A stretch of DNA of 64,000 bases from Sharpea porci (GTDB taxonomy: Bacteria > Bacillota_I > Bacilli_A > Erysipelotrichales > Coprobacillaceae). Positions 33,548-42,928 of the stretch are shown piece by piece. The notes beneath the pieces are model-generated. The model worked only from the letters and a program-made list of their open reading frames with translations. It did no database searches and was not told where the DNA came from. The position numbers and the translations under genes are program-made. The stretch lies in NCBI RefSeq assembly GCF_009695655.1, contig NZ_VUNM01000009.1, positions 1-64,000 on the forward strand, in the 5' to 3' direction. Position 1 is the first letter of the stretch, and the number at the start of each line of letters is the position of its first letter.

Positions 33548-33771
33548 CTAATCACTTGCATGTCATGTCCTTATTGATGTGGTCGAAAGATATATAAAGT
33601 GGAGTTTGTATGAAGTTTAGACATAACACTTATGAGTTAAATACTTATTTCCAAGTACACCCGTACTATAACCTAAGAAAATGTCCTTGTAAATAGACCT
33701 CTTAACATCTTTAATACCATTTACAAACTTCAACTTTATTTTACATTTTTCTGTTAATCGCATTAACGCAG

Positions 33772-35886
33772 CTATGATTTCGCGAACGTCAGATTAACCT
33801 TAAAGAGATCTCCATCAATGGAAATATCAAGATGTCCATTTTGAGCTTCAACAAAGCTTTTAACAATCGCTAAACCAATTCCACTTCCCTCTTGTGTACG
33901 TGAGCTATCCCCACGGACAAATCTTTCAACAATCTCTTTTTCATCAAAGTCCATCTTAGTCGCTGAGATATTTTTAAAACTGATTGTTATGGATTCCTCG
34001 TTGCTTACTACATCAATATAAACACGTGTACCATTTAAAGCATACTTGGCGACATTGCTTAACAAGTTCTCAAAAATACGATATGTCTTATCACCATCAA
34101 GCTTCAACATATAGCTATTGGTATCAAAGTTCTCAACAACTTCAATATTCTTACTTAATAAGATTTCATTGTTTTCCACAATGGATTGTTTTAATAAAGC
34201 AATAATATCGAGCTGTACTCGATCAAAGTTCATCTTACCTGTAGAAGCTTTAGCAATATCCAATAAATCATCAAGCAAGCTTGTAAGATGATTCGTATAT
34301 TTTAGAAGCTGCTGGACATAATTTTGCTGGATGTCATTAAGTGGTGTAGCCTCTAATAGGGTTGTATAGTTCTTAACGACTGTAATAGGTGTTTTTAAGT
34401 CATGTGAGACATTAGTAATCAGTTCACTCTTTGAACGGGCTGCCCTTGTTTCACGATCAACAGCTTTCTTAAAGCCTTCTGACACATCATTCATGGCATC
34501 ACGTAAATCATCGAATTGACGACAGCTATCTGTATTGGCCCTAAAGTCTCCTTCACTCATGGCTTCAGCCTGTTGAATTAGCTTTTTATAATCACTTTGA
34601 TAGTCTTGATAGATATGTAAAAGCCATTTATAAAGCAGAATACCATAAATAACAAGACCTACAATACTCACCAATGTCGCATAACGGTTAATTAAAACCC
34701 ATGCCACAAGCCATAAGCGTTTATAGATATTCAGATCATTGAAATATGAATAGCCAACAACACTCACTTTGGGTAAAAAGATAATAAGCAAAATAATCAC
34801 CATCTGGGTACTGACTAATTTCCCTATTTGTTTTTTTCTCATCTTTGATATTGGCATAACAGTAATATCATGAATGGTTGTTTTTGTATTCTTAATGATT
34901 GTCCCAATCACAGTTTTTGTCTTTAAATATTGCAACAATCCTGTTTGTAATACATATTTGATGATAAAAGTCACAATAGAGAGGGCGAGAGAAATAATCG
35001 CAATACTCATAATTGAGAGCATTGGGAAAGCATAGACGGTGATTTTTAGATCAGCATAATTTGCAGAAGTGCCTAGGCTTCCTGTCGCCATCAACAAGAG
35101 AACACTTATTGTAGCCATAATCCCAATGCCTATAAGATGTCCAAGCAAATACCAGTCTTTGATGCTCTTATAAGGATTAATATTTTCAACAATCTCCAAT
35201 GGATATAGAAGGACAAATATGACAATCAATATCATAGAAATAGCTGCGGCTATCAAGGCACTTGTCAACGATGTATCATGTTCATTATAGAAAAGCATAT
35301 CTCTTGTCTGGGCATTTTTTAAGTCCTTAGGAATAGTTATTGTCAAAGAGATATTCTTAGGTCTATTGATGGAAACAAAATTCTTGCCTAAATCAGGATA
35401 AGTATCAACGAGTTGATCACCAAGATCTTCTTTGACAAGATCAAAATCATAGAAGCTAAGATTATTGCCTGTACTTGTCACATCACCTTCACTATTAAAT
35501 GTGACTGTCAGCTTGTAATATTCTCCTTTGTGTTTACGTGTATAGATATCACTCTTGTTTGTCTTGGTATTTGTGACGTGATAGAGAATATCCCCATTAA
35601 ATTCAATTTCTTTAGCTCTTGTGGCTAGCTGTTTCTGGAATTCTTTTGTAATGGCTGCTCTGGTAACTTCATCGACATTATCAGTAAAGCTGAGATATTC
35701 ATATGCTGGATCTACTTGTTTTGTTTCATAAAGAATAAAACTGGCGTAGAAATCTGAAATCATACTGTTGGTGATATCAAATTTAGTCTGGCTTTCACGG
35801 CTAAAGTAGGTCGATAGCATGATAAATGAGCTAAAGGCAATAAGTAATGAAAGGATGAGGACATAGATTCTTTTTGCTTTATTCAT
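33772..35886 (-). CDS. sensor histidine kinase with large multi-pass sensor region
   Basis: A 704-aa kinase. The first membrane segment (about residues 8-28) is followed by an extracellular domain (about 30-205). Five or more membrane segments (about 210-425) come next, then a HAMP-like linker (about 430-480). The HisKA domain has phospho-His495 in NVSHDLKTP, and the ATPase domain has FENLLSNVAKYA (N box) and GSGIGLAIVKSF (G box). The catalytic half resembles VanS-type kinases; the sensor part is unfamiliar and unusually large. It follows the OmpR-type regulator by 9 bp, so the two form a pair. The stimulus is unknown; the size of the membrane part suggests an envelope or membrane signal. Confidence 0.9.
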   Translation of the reverse strand: MNKAKRIYVLILSLLIAFSSFIMLSTYFSRESQTKFDITNSMISDFYASFILYETKQVDPAYEYLSFTDNVDEVTRAAITKEFQKQLATRAKEIEFNGDILYHVTNTKTNKSDIYTRKHKGEYYKLTVTFNSEGDVTSTGNNLSFYDFDLVKEDLGDQLVDTYPDLGKNFVSINRPKNISLTITIPKDLKNAQTRDMLFYNEHDTSLTSALIAAAISMILIVIFVLLYPLEIVENINPYKSIKDWYLLGHLIGIGIMATISVLLLMATGSLGTSANYADLKITVYAFPMLSIMSIAIISLALSIVTFIIKYVLQTGLLQYLKTKTVIGTIIKNTKTTIHDITVMPISKMRKKQIGKLVSTQMVIILLIIFLPKVSVVGYSYFNDLNIYKRLWLVAWVLINRYATLVSIVGLVIYGILLYKWLLHIYQDYQSDYKKLIQQAEAMSEGDFRANTDSCRQFDDLRDAMNDVSEGFKKAVDRETRAARSKSELITNVSHDLKTPITVVKNYTTLLEATPLNDIQQNYVQQLLKYTNHLTSLLDDLLDIAKASTGKMNFDRVQLDIIALLKQSIVENNEILLSKNIEVVENFDTNSYMLKLDGDKTYRIFENLLSNVAKYALNGTRVYIDVVSNEESITISFKNISATKMDFDEKEIVERFVRGDSSRTQEGSGIGLAIVKSFVEAQNGHLDISIDGDLFKVNLTFAKS

Positions 35887-35895
35887 GTATTCACC

Positions 35896-36594
35896 TTAGA
35901 GTTTTTCTATTTTATAGCCAATCCCCCATACAACTTTAAGATATTGTGGATGTTTGGGATCTTGTTCTATTTTTTCTCTTAATTTACGCACATGGACCAT
36001 TATTGTTTCCGTATTAATAGCATCTTGACTCCAGACTCTTTCATAGATTTCTTCTGCTGAATAAACACGTCCAGGAGATTCCATTAAAAGCTTAAGAATT
36101 TCAAATTCTTTTTTTGTGAGATGTACCATTTGGTTATTGACATTCACTTCTCTACTATAAAGATCTAGTTTGAGATTACCAACCACTAAATACTGTTTAT
36201 CATTTTTTGTTACTGTAGGTTGATTTAAGAATTTTTCGTAACGTCTTAAATGTGCATTGACACGAGCCATAAGTTCAAGTGGTTCAAACGGTTTTGTAAC
36301 ATAGTCATCGGCACCCATATTCAAACCCGTGATCTTGTCAATATCTTCATCTTTAGCTGAAAGAAAAATAACGGGAAAATCGTAGCTTTCTCTTAAGCGT
36401 GAGACAAATGTCATTCCATCCATGACTGGCATCATAATATCAACGATCGCTAAATGGATTTCTGGTGAGAGCTTCTTTAATGCCTCTTCACCATTTTCTG
36501 CTTCCACGACCTCGTAATTATGGCTTTTTAAGAATAATTTCAAGCTTTCTCGAATACCTTTTTCATCTTCTACTACTAATACTGTATGTTCCAT
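35896..36594 (-). CDS. OmpR/PhoB-family response regulator
   Basis: A 232-aa protein. The receiver (about residues 1-120) has the phospho-Asp in LAIVDIMMPVMDG and the switch Lys in VTKPF. The winged-helix domain (about 135-232) contains LTKKEFEILKLLMESPGRVY and VHVRKLREKIEQDP. It is transcribed first in the operon with the 704-aa kinase. GGAAAGGTG precedes the ATG. The pair resembles VanRS-like systems by sequence style, but no resistance or envelope gene lies next to it. Confidence 0.93.
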   Translation of the reverse strand: MEHTVLVVEDEKGIRESLKLFLKSHNYEVVEAENGEEALKKLSPEIHLAIVDIMMPVMDGMTFVSRLRESYDFPVIFLSAKDEDIDKITGLNMGADDYVTKPFEPLELMARVNAHLRRYEKFLNQPTVTKNDKQYLVVGNLKLDLYSREVNVNNQMVHLTKKEFEILKLLMESPGRVYSAEEIYERVWSQDAINTETIMVHVRKLREKIEQDPKHPQYLKVVWGIGYKIEKL

Positions 36595-36663
36595 ATGTCA
36601 CCTTTCCGCTTTCATCTTACATGCTAAGTATTAAGAAATATCATACATAAATCTTAAATATTT

Positions 36664-37614
36664 CTAAAATTCATCACTATAATTAATACCACAATCCAAC
36701 ATTTCATCAAGGGCTTTATGATAATCTTCTAAATTCTGTGCCTTACGGATATGTTTAAGTGGTTTCTTACTATCATTAAACATGACATACATATGTGCCC
36801 AAAGTTCCTTAAGCTTAAAGAGTACATCTTTTTCATGTTTTAATGTTTCTATTAACCCACTTTCTAATTGATCATGGAATTTTTTAAAATGCTCAAGCGT
36901 TTCTTGATTGCCCGTCACATATTCATCAATTAAATAAGGTCTTGCAATCAGTCCACGACCAACCATAATGCCTTCAAGTTGAGGATAATGTTCTTCTATG
37001 GATTTAATATCGGCAATACATTTCAAATCACCATTATAAACAAGAGGAATCGTAGAATGTTGATAGAATGCCTCAAATGCTGCAAGATCAACTGTGCCCT
37101 TATACATCTGGATACCAGTACGTGGATGGATAATGAGCTTCTCAATAGGATACTTATTATAGAGCTTAATAAGGGCTTCTAAGCAACTTGTATCCTGATA
37201 GCCAATTCTTGTCTTAATAGAGACTTTTATTGGTAACTGGGCCTGAAAAATAGCCTTTAAATAGTCATCAAGATTATCAAGATCATCAAGCATAGCTGAC
37301 CCCTTATGCTTCTTAGTAACAGTTGGTGATGGACATCCAAGATTGATATTGACTTCTTGATAACCAAGTTCATTTAATTGTTTCAATGTATAAATCACAT
37401 CATCTGCATTATTTGAGAGAATTTGTGGGACAACATTAATATCTTGGTTATGAGCCGGATTTATATCAGATGTTTCTCTTGTTTTCAGGTGGTGATGGTG
37501 ATGTGGGGCTATAAAAGGCATATAGTATTGATCAATGCCTTTATACAGGCAATGATGGCTATTGCGATAAATATAATTTGTAATACCTTCCATCGGTGCA
37601 AAATAGTATTTCAT
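36664..37614 (-). CDS. tRNA-dihydrouridine synthase family protein
   Basis: A 316-aa FMN-dependent TIM-barrel enzyme. YFAPMEGITNYIYRN is the N-terminal strand, the catalytic Cys lies in VNINLGCPSPTV, and KTRIGYQD, IIHPRTG and VYNGDL are flavin and RNA contacts. It reduces uridines in the tRNA D-loop; which Dus class it belongs to is not clear. A run of five His (APHHHHHLKT, near residue 40) is unusual and may bind metal. It sits just after the rplQ terminator and before the two-component operon, outside its usual contexts. Confidence 0.85.
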   Translation of the reverse strand: MKYYFAPMEGITNYIYRNSHHCLYKGIDQYYMPFIAPHHHHHLKTRETSDINPAHNQDINVVPQILSNNADDVIYTLKQLNELGYQEVNINLGCPSPTVTKKHKGSAMLDDLDNLDDYLKAIFQAQLPIKVSIKTRIGYQDTSCLEALIKLYNKYPIEKLIIHPRTGIQMYKGTVDLAAFEAFYQHSTIPLVYNGDLKCIADIKSIEEHYPQLEGIMVGRGLIARPYLIDEYVTGNQETLEHFKKFHDQLESGLIETLKHEKDVLFKLKELWAHMYVMFNDSKKPLKHIRKAQNLEDYHKALDEMLDCGINYSDEF

Positions 37615-37629
37615 TTTTCCTCCAAAAGA

Positions 37630-37650
37630 AAAAGCGGGATATTCCCGCTT
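37630..37650 (-). terminator. terminator of the alpha ribosomal operon
   Basis: AAGCGGGA-TAT-TCCCGCTT (37632-37650), then five T on the minus strand, just after rplQ. Confidence 0.9.
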
Positions 37651-37655
37651 AAAGA

Positions 37656-38018
37656 TTATAATAACTGTAAAACTGCCATAGTAGCATTATCGCCACGACG
37701 GTTATAAGTCTTAACAACTTTAGTATAACCACCATTACGATCTGCATACTTAGGAGCAACATCATCAAATAAAGTCTGAACAGCTGTCTTACCAGTGTTT
37801 GGATCTACAACGTCCTGAAGTACTGCAGCAGCCTGTCTTCTAGCGTGTAAATCGCCACGCTTACCTAAAGTGATTAACTGTTCTACAACACTCTTAACTT
37901 CCTTAGCTCTTGTATCAGTAGTTTCAATCTTACCATACATGATGACATCAGTAGCTAAGTTACGTAACATTGCTTTACGGTGAGACTGAGTCCAACCTAA
38001 TTTTCTATTCTTTGCCAT
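37656..38018 (-). CDS. rplQ: 50S ribosomal protein L17
   Basis: A 120-aa L17 starting [20 protein letters not shown], the conserved N-terminus, with [20 protein letters not shown] at the end. It is the last gene of the alpha operon. AGAGGAG precedes the ATG, and a strong hairpin follows. Confidence 0.98.
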   Translation of the reverse strand: MAKNRKLGWTQSHRKAMLRNLATDVIMYGKIETTDTRAKEVKSVVEQLITLGKRGDLHARRQAAAVLQDVVDPNTGKTAVQTLFDDVAPKYADRNGGYTKVVKTYNRRGDNATMAVLQLL

Positions 38019-38045
38019 AACTAACTCCTCTCAAGTATTAACGAA

Positions 38046-38990
38046 TTAGTCAACAGGCTTGAAGCCTAACCCTAATTCAAGTAATTTTTCTTTGACTTCT
38101 TTTAAAGACTTCTTACCAAGATTTCTTACCTTGATCATATCGTCTTCAGTCTTATTAGCTAATTCCTGAACTGTCTGAATGCCAGCACGTTTTAAACAGT
38201 TATAAGAACGTACTGATAAATCAAGTTCTTCAATAGTCATATCTAAGACCTTATTTGTTGTATCTTCCTCTTCTTCACTCATGACTTCCATATTCATGGC
38301 TTCATCAGTTAATTCAACGAACATATTTAAATGTTCTACTAAAATCTTAGCAGCTAAAGCTAAGACTTCATGAGGCTTGATAGAACCATCAGTAGTAACT
38401 TCCATTGTTAGTTTGTCATATTTAGCTGTCTGACCTACTCTTGTAGGAACAACTTCATATGCAACATTAACAACAGGTGAGAAGATGGAATCAGTTGGAA
38501 TAACACCAACAGTATCCACAAACTTCTTATTCTGGTCACTACTCATATAACCTCTATCCTTACGTGCATACATTTCTAAGTGTAAATGTCCACCTTCTGC
38601 AACATGGCAAAGGACAAGGTCATTAGAGATCATTTTCACTTCAGAAGGGCACTGAATGTCAGCACCAGTGACTGTTGCAGGTCCGTCTACATCGACAACC
38701 ATTGTCACATCTTCATCACTATCTAATTCAAAGACAAGCTTTTTGATAGCAAGGATAATATGAGTCACATCTTCTACAATACCATCTACGGCGCAGAATT
38801 CATGGATTGCTCCATCCATCTTAATAGCGTAGACAGCTGCACCTGGCATAGATGATAACATTACTCTTCTCAGAGCGTTACCAATAGTTGTCCCGAAACC
38901 TCTTTCTAGAGGTTCAACAACAAACTTTGCATAATTATCATCTTCATTATAAGTTTCAACTGAAAAGTTTGCTTTTTCGAACTTTTGCAT
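38046..38990 (-). CDS. rpoA: DNA-directed RNA polymerase alpha subunit
   Basis: A 314-aa alpha subunit. The N-terminal domain (about residues 1-230), with ERGFGTTIGNALRRVMLSS, makes the dimer that assembles beta and beta-prime. A short acidic linker follows. The C-terminal domain (about 245-310), with RSYNCLKRAGIQTVQELANK, binds UP elements and activators. TAGGAGGG precedes the ATG. Length and order (rpsK-rpoA-rplQ) are standard. Confidence 0.99.
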   Translation of the reverse strand: MQKFEKANFSVETYNEDDNYAKFVVEPLERGFGTTIGNALRRVMLSSMPGAAVYAIKMDGAIHEFCAVDGIVEDVTHIILAIKKLVFELDSDEDVTMVVDVDGPATVTGADIQCPSEVKMISNDLVLCHVAEGGHLHLEMYARKDRGYMSSDQNKKFVDTVGVIPTDSIFSPVVNVAYEVVPTRVGQTAKYDKLTMEVTTDGSIKPHEVLALAAKILVEHLNMFVELTDEAMNMEVMSEEEEDTTNKVLDMTIEELDLSVRSYNCLKRAGIQTVQELANKTEDDMIKVRNLGKKSLKEVKEKLLELGLGFKPVD

Positions 38991-39036
38991 ATTTCCCTCC
39001 TAAGAAATTAATCCAATTAGTGCGAATGAGAAATTC

Positions 39037-39423
39037 TTATCCACGAGGGCGTTTTGGTGGACGGCAACCGTTATGTGGGATTGGAGTTACGTCAGTGATG
39101 GCAGTAACTTCTAAGCCAGCAGCAGCTAATGCTCTAACAGCAGCTTCACGACCTGGGCCTGGACCCTTAACGTCAACTTCGATTGACTTCATACCATGTA
39201 CCATTGCAGCCTTAGCAGCAGCTTCTGCAGCCATCTGAGCAGCATATGGAGTTGATTTTCTTGCACCTTTGAAACCTAATGCACCAGCACTAGACCAAGT
39301 TACAGCATTACCCTGTTCATCAGCGATTGTTACGATTGTATTATTGAATGTTGAATGAACGTGAGCAACACCTTTAGCTATATTCTTCTTTACTCTTCTC
39401 TTACGAGTTGTTTTCTGAGCCAT
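39037..39423 (-). CDS. rpsK: 30S ribosomal protein S11
   Basis: A 128-aa S11 with [21 protein letters not shown] and the C-terminal [16 protein letters not shown] that lies by the mRNA exit platform. AGGAGG precedes the ATG. It lies between rpsM and rpoA. No rpsD (S4) lies between them, as is usual in Bacillota, where S4 is encoded elsewhere. Confidence 0.99.
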   Translation of the reverse strand: MAQKTTRKRRVKKNIAKGVAHVHSTFNNTIVTIADEQGNAVTWSSAGALGFKGARKSTPYAAQMAAEAAAKAAMVHGMKSIEVDVKGPGPGREAAVRALAAAGLEVTAITDVTPIPHNGCRPPKRPRG

Positions 39424-39439
39424 TGTTTAACCTCCTGTC

Positions 39440-39805
39440 CTACTTCTTCTTGCCAGCGATAGGTCTTGCTTTACCTTTTCTTGTTCTGGCATTTGTCTTT
39501 GTTCTCTGTCCTCTTACAGGTAAGCCTTTTCTATGACGCATACCTCTATAAGAACCGATTTCCATTAAACGTTTAATGTTTAACTGAGTTTCACGACGAA
39601 GGTCACCTTCAACCTTGATCTTCTCAACTTCAGATCTGATTTTTGTTTCTTCAGCTTCAGTAAGGTCCTTAACTCTTGTATCTTCAGATACGCCTGCAGC
39701 CTTACAAATATTCTTTGCTGTAGTATTACCAATACCATAAATATAAGTTAATGATACCACAACACGTTTATCACGTGGGATATCTACACCTGCTATACGA
39801 GCCAT
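39440..39805 (-). CDS. rpsM: 30S ribosomal protein S13
   Basis: A 121-aa S13 with [32 protein letters not shown] (the helix-hairpin-helix-like part) and the basic tail [20 protein letters not shown] that reaches the P-site tRNA. TAGGAGG lies upstream. Confidence 0.99.
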   Translation of the reverse strand: MARIAGVDIPRDKRVVVSLTYIYGIGNTTAKNICKAAGVSEDTRVKDLTEAEETKIRSEVEKIKVEGDLRRETQLNIKRLMEIGSYRGMRHRKGLPVRGQRTKTNARTRKGKARPIAGKKK

Positions 39806-39823
39806 TCGCTAAATTTCCTCCTA

Positions 39824-39937
39824 TTAACCTTGTCTCTGCTTGTGTTTAGGGTTTTCGCAGATGACCATTACTCTACCCTTACGTCTAATTACTCTGCATT
39901 TATCGCAGATTGGTTTTACAGATGCTCTTACTTTCAT
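39824..39937 (-). CDS. rpmJ: 50S ribosomal protein L36
   Basis: A 37-aa zinc-type L36 beginning [20 protein letters not shown] and ending [11 protein letters not shown], so the zinc ligands Cys11, Cys14, Cys27 and His32 are all present. AGAGGAG precedes the ATG at 39937. It lies in its usual place between infA and rpsM. Confidence 0.98.
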   Translation of the reverse strand: MKVRASVKPICDKCRVIRRKGRVMVICENPKHKQRQG

Positions 39938-39962
39938 CTTGCTTCACTCCTCTAAGTAAAAT

Positions 39963-40184
39963 TTACTTCTTTCTGAATGTGATGCGCCCACGTGTTAAAT
40001 CATATGGAGAAATTTCAACGGTTACTTTATCCCCTGGTAAAATGCGAATGTAATTCATACGGATTTTACCAGAAACGTGAGCTAAAATAGTAACACCATT
40101 CTCTAGGGCAACTTTAAACTGCGCATTTGGCAGAGTCTCAACAACTGTTGCCTCTACTTCAATTACATCATCTTTCTTTGCCAT
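39963..40184 (-). CDS. infA: translation initiation factor IF-1
   Basis: A 73-aa OB-fold protein with [17 protein letters not shown] and [15 protein letters not shown], the canonical ends. It binds the 30S A site during initiation. AGAAGGAG lies upstream. The order map-infA-rpmJ is the standard one in Bacillota. Confidence 0.98.
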   Translation of the reverse strand: MAKKDDVIEVEATVVETLPNAQFKVALENGVTILAHVSGKIRMNYIRILPGDKVTVEISPYDLTRGRITFRKK

Positions 40185-40196
40185 ACTCTACTCCTT

Positions 40197-40943
40197 CTAA
40201 ACTTTAGTCATGATCTCATATCCGCCATCAGTGATGGCTACTGTATGTTCATAATGGGCTGCTAAAGAGTGATCTTTTGTCTTTGTTGTCCAACCATCAC
40301 GAAGCACAACAACTTCTTCACCGCCTAGATGAGCCATTGGCTCTACGGCAAGACACATTCCCTTCTTTAAGCGTGGCCCTCTATGGGCAGCACCCCAGTT
40401 AGGAATACTAGGATCCTGATGAACTTCAGTACCAATTCCGTGACCGGTATAATCTCTAGGTGTGGTACAGCCATGACTTTCAAGATAGACTTGTACTGCA
40501 TGCGAAATGTCACCTACACGATTTCCTGGCTTAACTTGCGCTAAACCTGCATAGAGAGACTCTTCACATACTTTCATGAGACGTTTCACATCATCAGATG
40601 GATTGCCGATTGCATATGTCCATGCACTGTCGCCATGATAACCTTTCCAACATGCTCCTACATCAACAGAGAGAATATCTCCATCTTTTAAAACATAGTT
40701 AGATGGGATGCCATGAACAACCGTATCATTAACCGACGTACATACACTACCAGGAAAATCGTATAAATGCAAGAAGGAAGGCGTACAACCTTCATTTCTT
40801 ATGATTTTTTCACAAAAATCAGCGACTTCCTGCGTTGTTAAGCCTGGTCGGAGGAACTTTTCCAGTTCTTTATGGACAAGTCCCACCACATGACCGGCAT
40901 GTCTCATCAATTCAATTTCCCTTGAATCTTTGATTGTAATCAT
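40197..40943 (-). CDS. map: methionine aminopeptidase, type I
   Basis: A 248-aa enzyme that removes the N-terminal Met. The five metal ligands are visible: the two Asp in SVDVGACWKGYHGDSAWT, the His in GHGIGTEVHQDP, the Glu in AVEPMAHL and the Glu in YEHTVAIT. Its ATG shares one base with the adk stop (TAATG), with GGAGG 7 nt upstream, giving coupled translation. A longer frame adds six residues upstream of this start. Confidence 0.97.
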   Translation of the reverse strand: MITIKDSREIELMRHAGHVVGLVHKELEKFLRPGLTTQEVADFCEKIIRNEGCTPSFLHLYDFPGSVCTSVNDTVVHGIPSNYVLKDGDILSVDVGACWKGYHGDSAWTYAIGNPSDDVKRLMKVCEESLYAGLAQVKPGNRVGDISHAVQVYLESHGCTTPRDYTGHGIGTEVHQDPSIPNWGAAHRGPRLKKGMCLAVEPMAHLGGEEVVVLRDGWTTKTKDHSLAAHYEHTVAITDGGYEIMTKV

Positions 40944-41596
40944 TATAAAGCCTCCAAACATTTCTTGATATCTTTGTAGACATCATCCATTGACTGATCG
41001 CCATTAATGTTTGTAAGCATACCTTTCATCTTATAGTAATCGATCAAAGGTCTTGTCTGTCCTTCATAAGTACTCAGTCTGACTTTAACAGCAGCTTCTG
41101 TTTCATCCTCACGCTGGTACAATTCACCACCACAGTTGTCACAGACACCTTCAACTTTAGGTGGTTTATACATAATGTGGAATGTAGCACCACAGTTCTT
41201 ACAAGTTCTTCTTCCAGATAATCTCTTCTTCAAAACATCAAAATCCACATCAAGATTAATAACTGCATCAATCTTAAAGCCTAATGATTCTTCGAAGTAT
41301 TCAAGTTCTCTAGCCTGAAGAATTGTTCTAGGATAACCATCTAGAATAAATCCATTCCCGAAATTGTTCATGTTTTCTTTAAGATAGTCATAAACCATTT
41401 CATTAGTGAAGTCATCAGGAACAAGTCGACCAAACTTTGAGAAATAATCAGAGATAACTCCAATACTTGTCTGTTCGCGATGAGCCTTACGGAATAAATC
41501 ACCCGTAGAAATCTGCGTTAAACCGAATTCCTTTACTAATTTTGCCGCTTGTGTCCCTTTTCCTGCACCAGGAGGGCCCATTAAGATAATGTTCAT
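40943..41596 (-). CDS. adk: adenylate kinase, zinc type
   Basis: A 217-aa enzyme interconverting ATP+AMP and 2 ADP. The P-loop is GPPGAGKGTQAAKL, and the AMP-binding residues lie in STGDLFRKA and FILDGYPRT. The LID domain (about 125-160) carries four Cys (CKNCG and CDNCG) that bind structural zinc, as in Gram-positive enzymes. It lies between secY and map in the spc operon. Confidence 0.98.
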   Translation of the reverse strand: MNIILMGPPGAGKGTQAAKLVKEFGLTQISTGDLFRKAHREQTSIGVISDYFSKFGRLVPDDFTNEMVYDYLKENMNNFGNGFILDGYPRTILQARELEYFEESLGFKIDAVINLDVDFDVLKKRLSGRRTCKNCGATFHIMYKPPKVEGVCDNCGGELYQREDETEAAVKVRLSTYEGQTRPLIDYYKMKGMLTNINGDQSMDDVYKDIKKCLEAL

Positions 41597-41625
41597 AATT
41601 TCGCTCCTTCTTTTATGTGATTTTA

Positions 41626-42927
41626 TTACTGTCTGATATATCCATGATATTCTCTTCTTGTGAGAATACTTCTGATCTGACGTACTGTTTCAAGTGCAAC
41701 CCCAGCTACAATGATTAAACCAGTACCACCGAGTGTTAATTGGTTATCACTTGTAGCACTCCAGATCAATGGAGCAATGATAGGAATAGCTGCGATGATT
41801 GTTAAGAATAATGAACCAGCAACAGTTATTCTATTAAGAACAGTTCCGATGAACTTCTTTGTATCATCACCTGTACGGATACCTGGAATGGCACCGCCAC
41901 TCTTCTTTAAATCATCCGCAATTCTTCTTGTATCAATCTGTAAGTTAGAATAGAAGAATGTGAATAACACAATCATCACAACATACAGAATAAAGCCAAC
42001 AGGCTTCTGATAATTAAGAATGTTATCAATCATTTGCGTTGTCTTTGTGCTGTCCATAAAACTAATAATAGTTCTTGGAGCTGCTAAGACAGAAGCCGCA
42101 AAGATAACTGGGATAACGGATGAAGAGTTAATTTTTAATGGCAAGTTTGTACTTTCCTTTGTGCGCATAACTGTCTGTGTATTGTTTGTTGCATAGAAGA
42201 TAGGAATCTTACGAATACTATTTTCTGTAAAGACAACGAATACCACAATAGCTATATAAACAATAATAAACAGTACATACCATAAAGTTGAAGTAATGGC
42301 AGCCTGTGTAGACTTCCAGCTTACCATAGAATTGTAACTAGCAATGAATTGCTGTGGTAAGTTTGCCACAATACCAGTGAAGATCAATAAAGAAGTACCG
42401 TTACCGACACCCTTCTCAGTAATCTGATCACCTAACCACATGGCAAACATCGAACCAGTAATCATAATAATTACAACATAAGCATATGTCCAGAAACTAG
42501 GGTTTGTCAAGATACCATAACCTTTATCAAAAGCATATGTTAAACTACCACCTTGGATAAGACCAAGCACAAGGGTTAAGTATCTCGTTACTCTATCTTT
42601 CTTTTTCTTACCGTTATTACCTTCTTTGTTCCATCTTGCAAGAACAGGAATAACGTCCATTGAAAGTAATTCAATGATGATGGAAGCAGTGATATAAGGA
42701 GAGACACCCAAAGAGAATAATGAGAATCTTTCTAAAGTACCACCACCGAGCAGGTTCATAATGCCAAATATTCCGCTATTAGTAGCTGATGCACTAATGG
42801 CATCAGCGTTAATATACGGAATAGTAATAGCTGCTCCTAAACGGAATACAAATAGTAATCCTAACGTAAAGACGACCTTACGACGCAATTCTCCTTTTTT
42901 AAAGACACTCTTTAAAAAGTTAAGCAT
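41626..42927 (-). CDS. secY: preprotein translocase subunit SecY
   Basis: A 433-aa channel protein with ten membrane segments. It begins with FLKSVFKKGELRRKVVFTLG and has the plug region after segment 1 and the conserved cytoplasmic loops with GNGTSLLIFTGIVANLP and KSGGAIPGIRTGDDTKKFIG. It forms the Sec pore with SecE and SecG. The start lies 1 nt after the rplO stop, with GAGGTG as binding site. Confidence 0.98.
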   Translation of the reverse strand: MLNFLKSVFKKGELRRKVVFTLGLLFVFRLGAAITIPYINADAISASATNSGIFGIMNLLGGGTLERFSLFSLGVSPYITASIIIELLSMDVIPVLARWNKEGNNGKKKKDRVTRYLTLVLGLIQGGSLTYAFDKGYGILTNPSFWTYAYVVIIMITGSMFAMWLGDQITEKGVGNGTSLLIFTGIVANLPQQFIASYNSMVSWKSTQAAITSTLWYVLFIIVYIAIVVFVVFTENSIRKIPIFYATNNTQTVMRTKESTNLPLKINSSSVIPVIFAASVLAAPRTIISFMDSTKTTQMIDNILNYQKPVGFILYVVMIVLFTFFYSNLQIDTRRIADDLKKSGGAIPGIRTGDDTKKFIGTVLNRITVAGSLFLTIIAAIPIIAPLIWSATSDNQLTLGGTGLIIVAGVALETVRQIRSILTRREYHGYIRQ

Positions 42928-42928
42928 C

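Larger units (their letters stand above)
33418..33771. other. 354-bp region between the RpiR gene and the large histidine kinase gene
   Basis: It holds the rpiR promoter (33447-33475), a minus-strand terminator (33520-33547) and about 220 bp between that terminator and the kinase stop codon. In the last part a minus-strand frame of 48 codons (33617-33763, starting MRLTEKCKIK) is open, and on the plus strand a 28-codon frame (33610-33696, starting MKFRHNTYEL) follows a GGAG. They overlap, so at most one is likely to be real. Confidence 0.4.
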
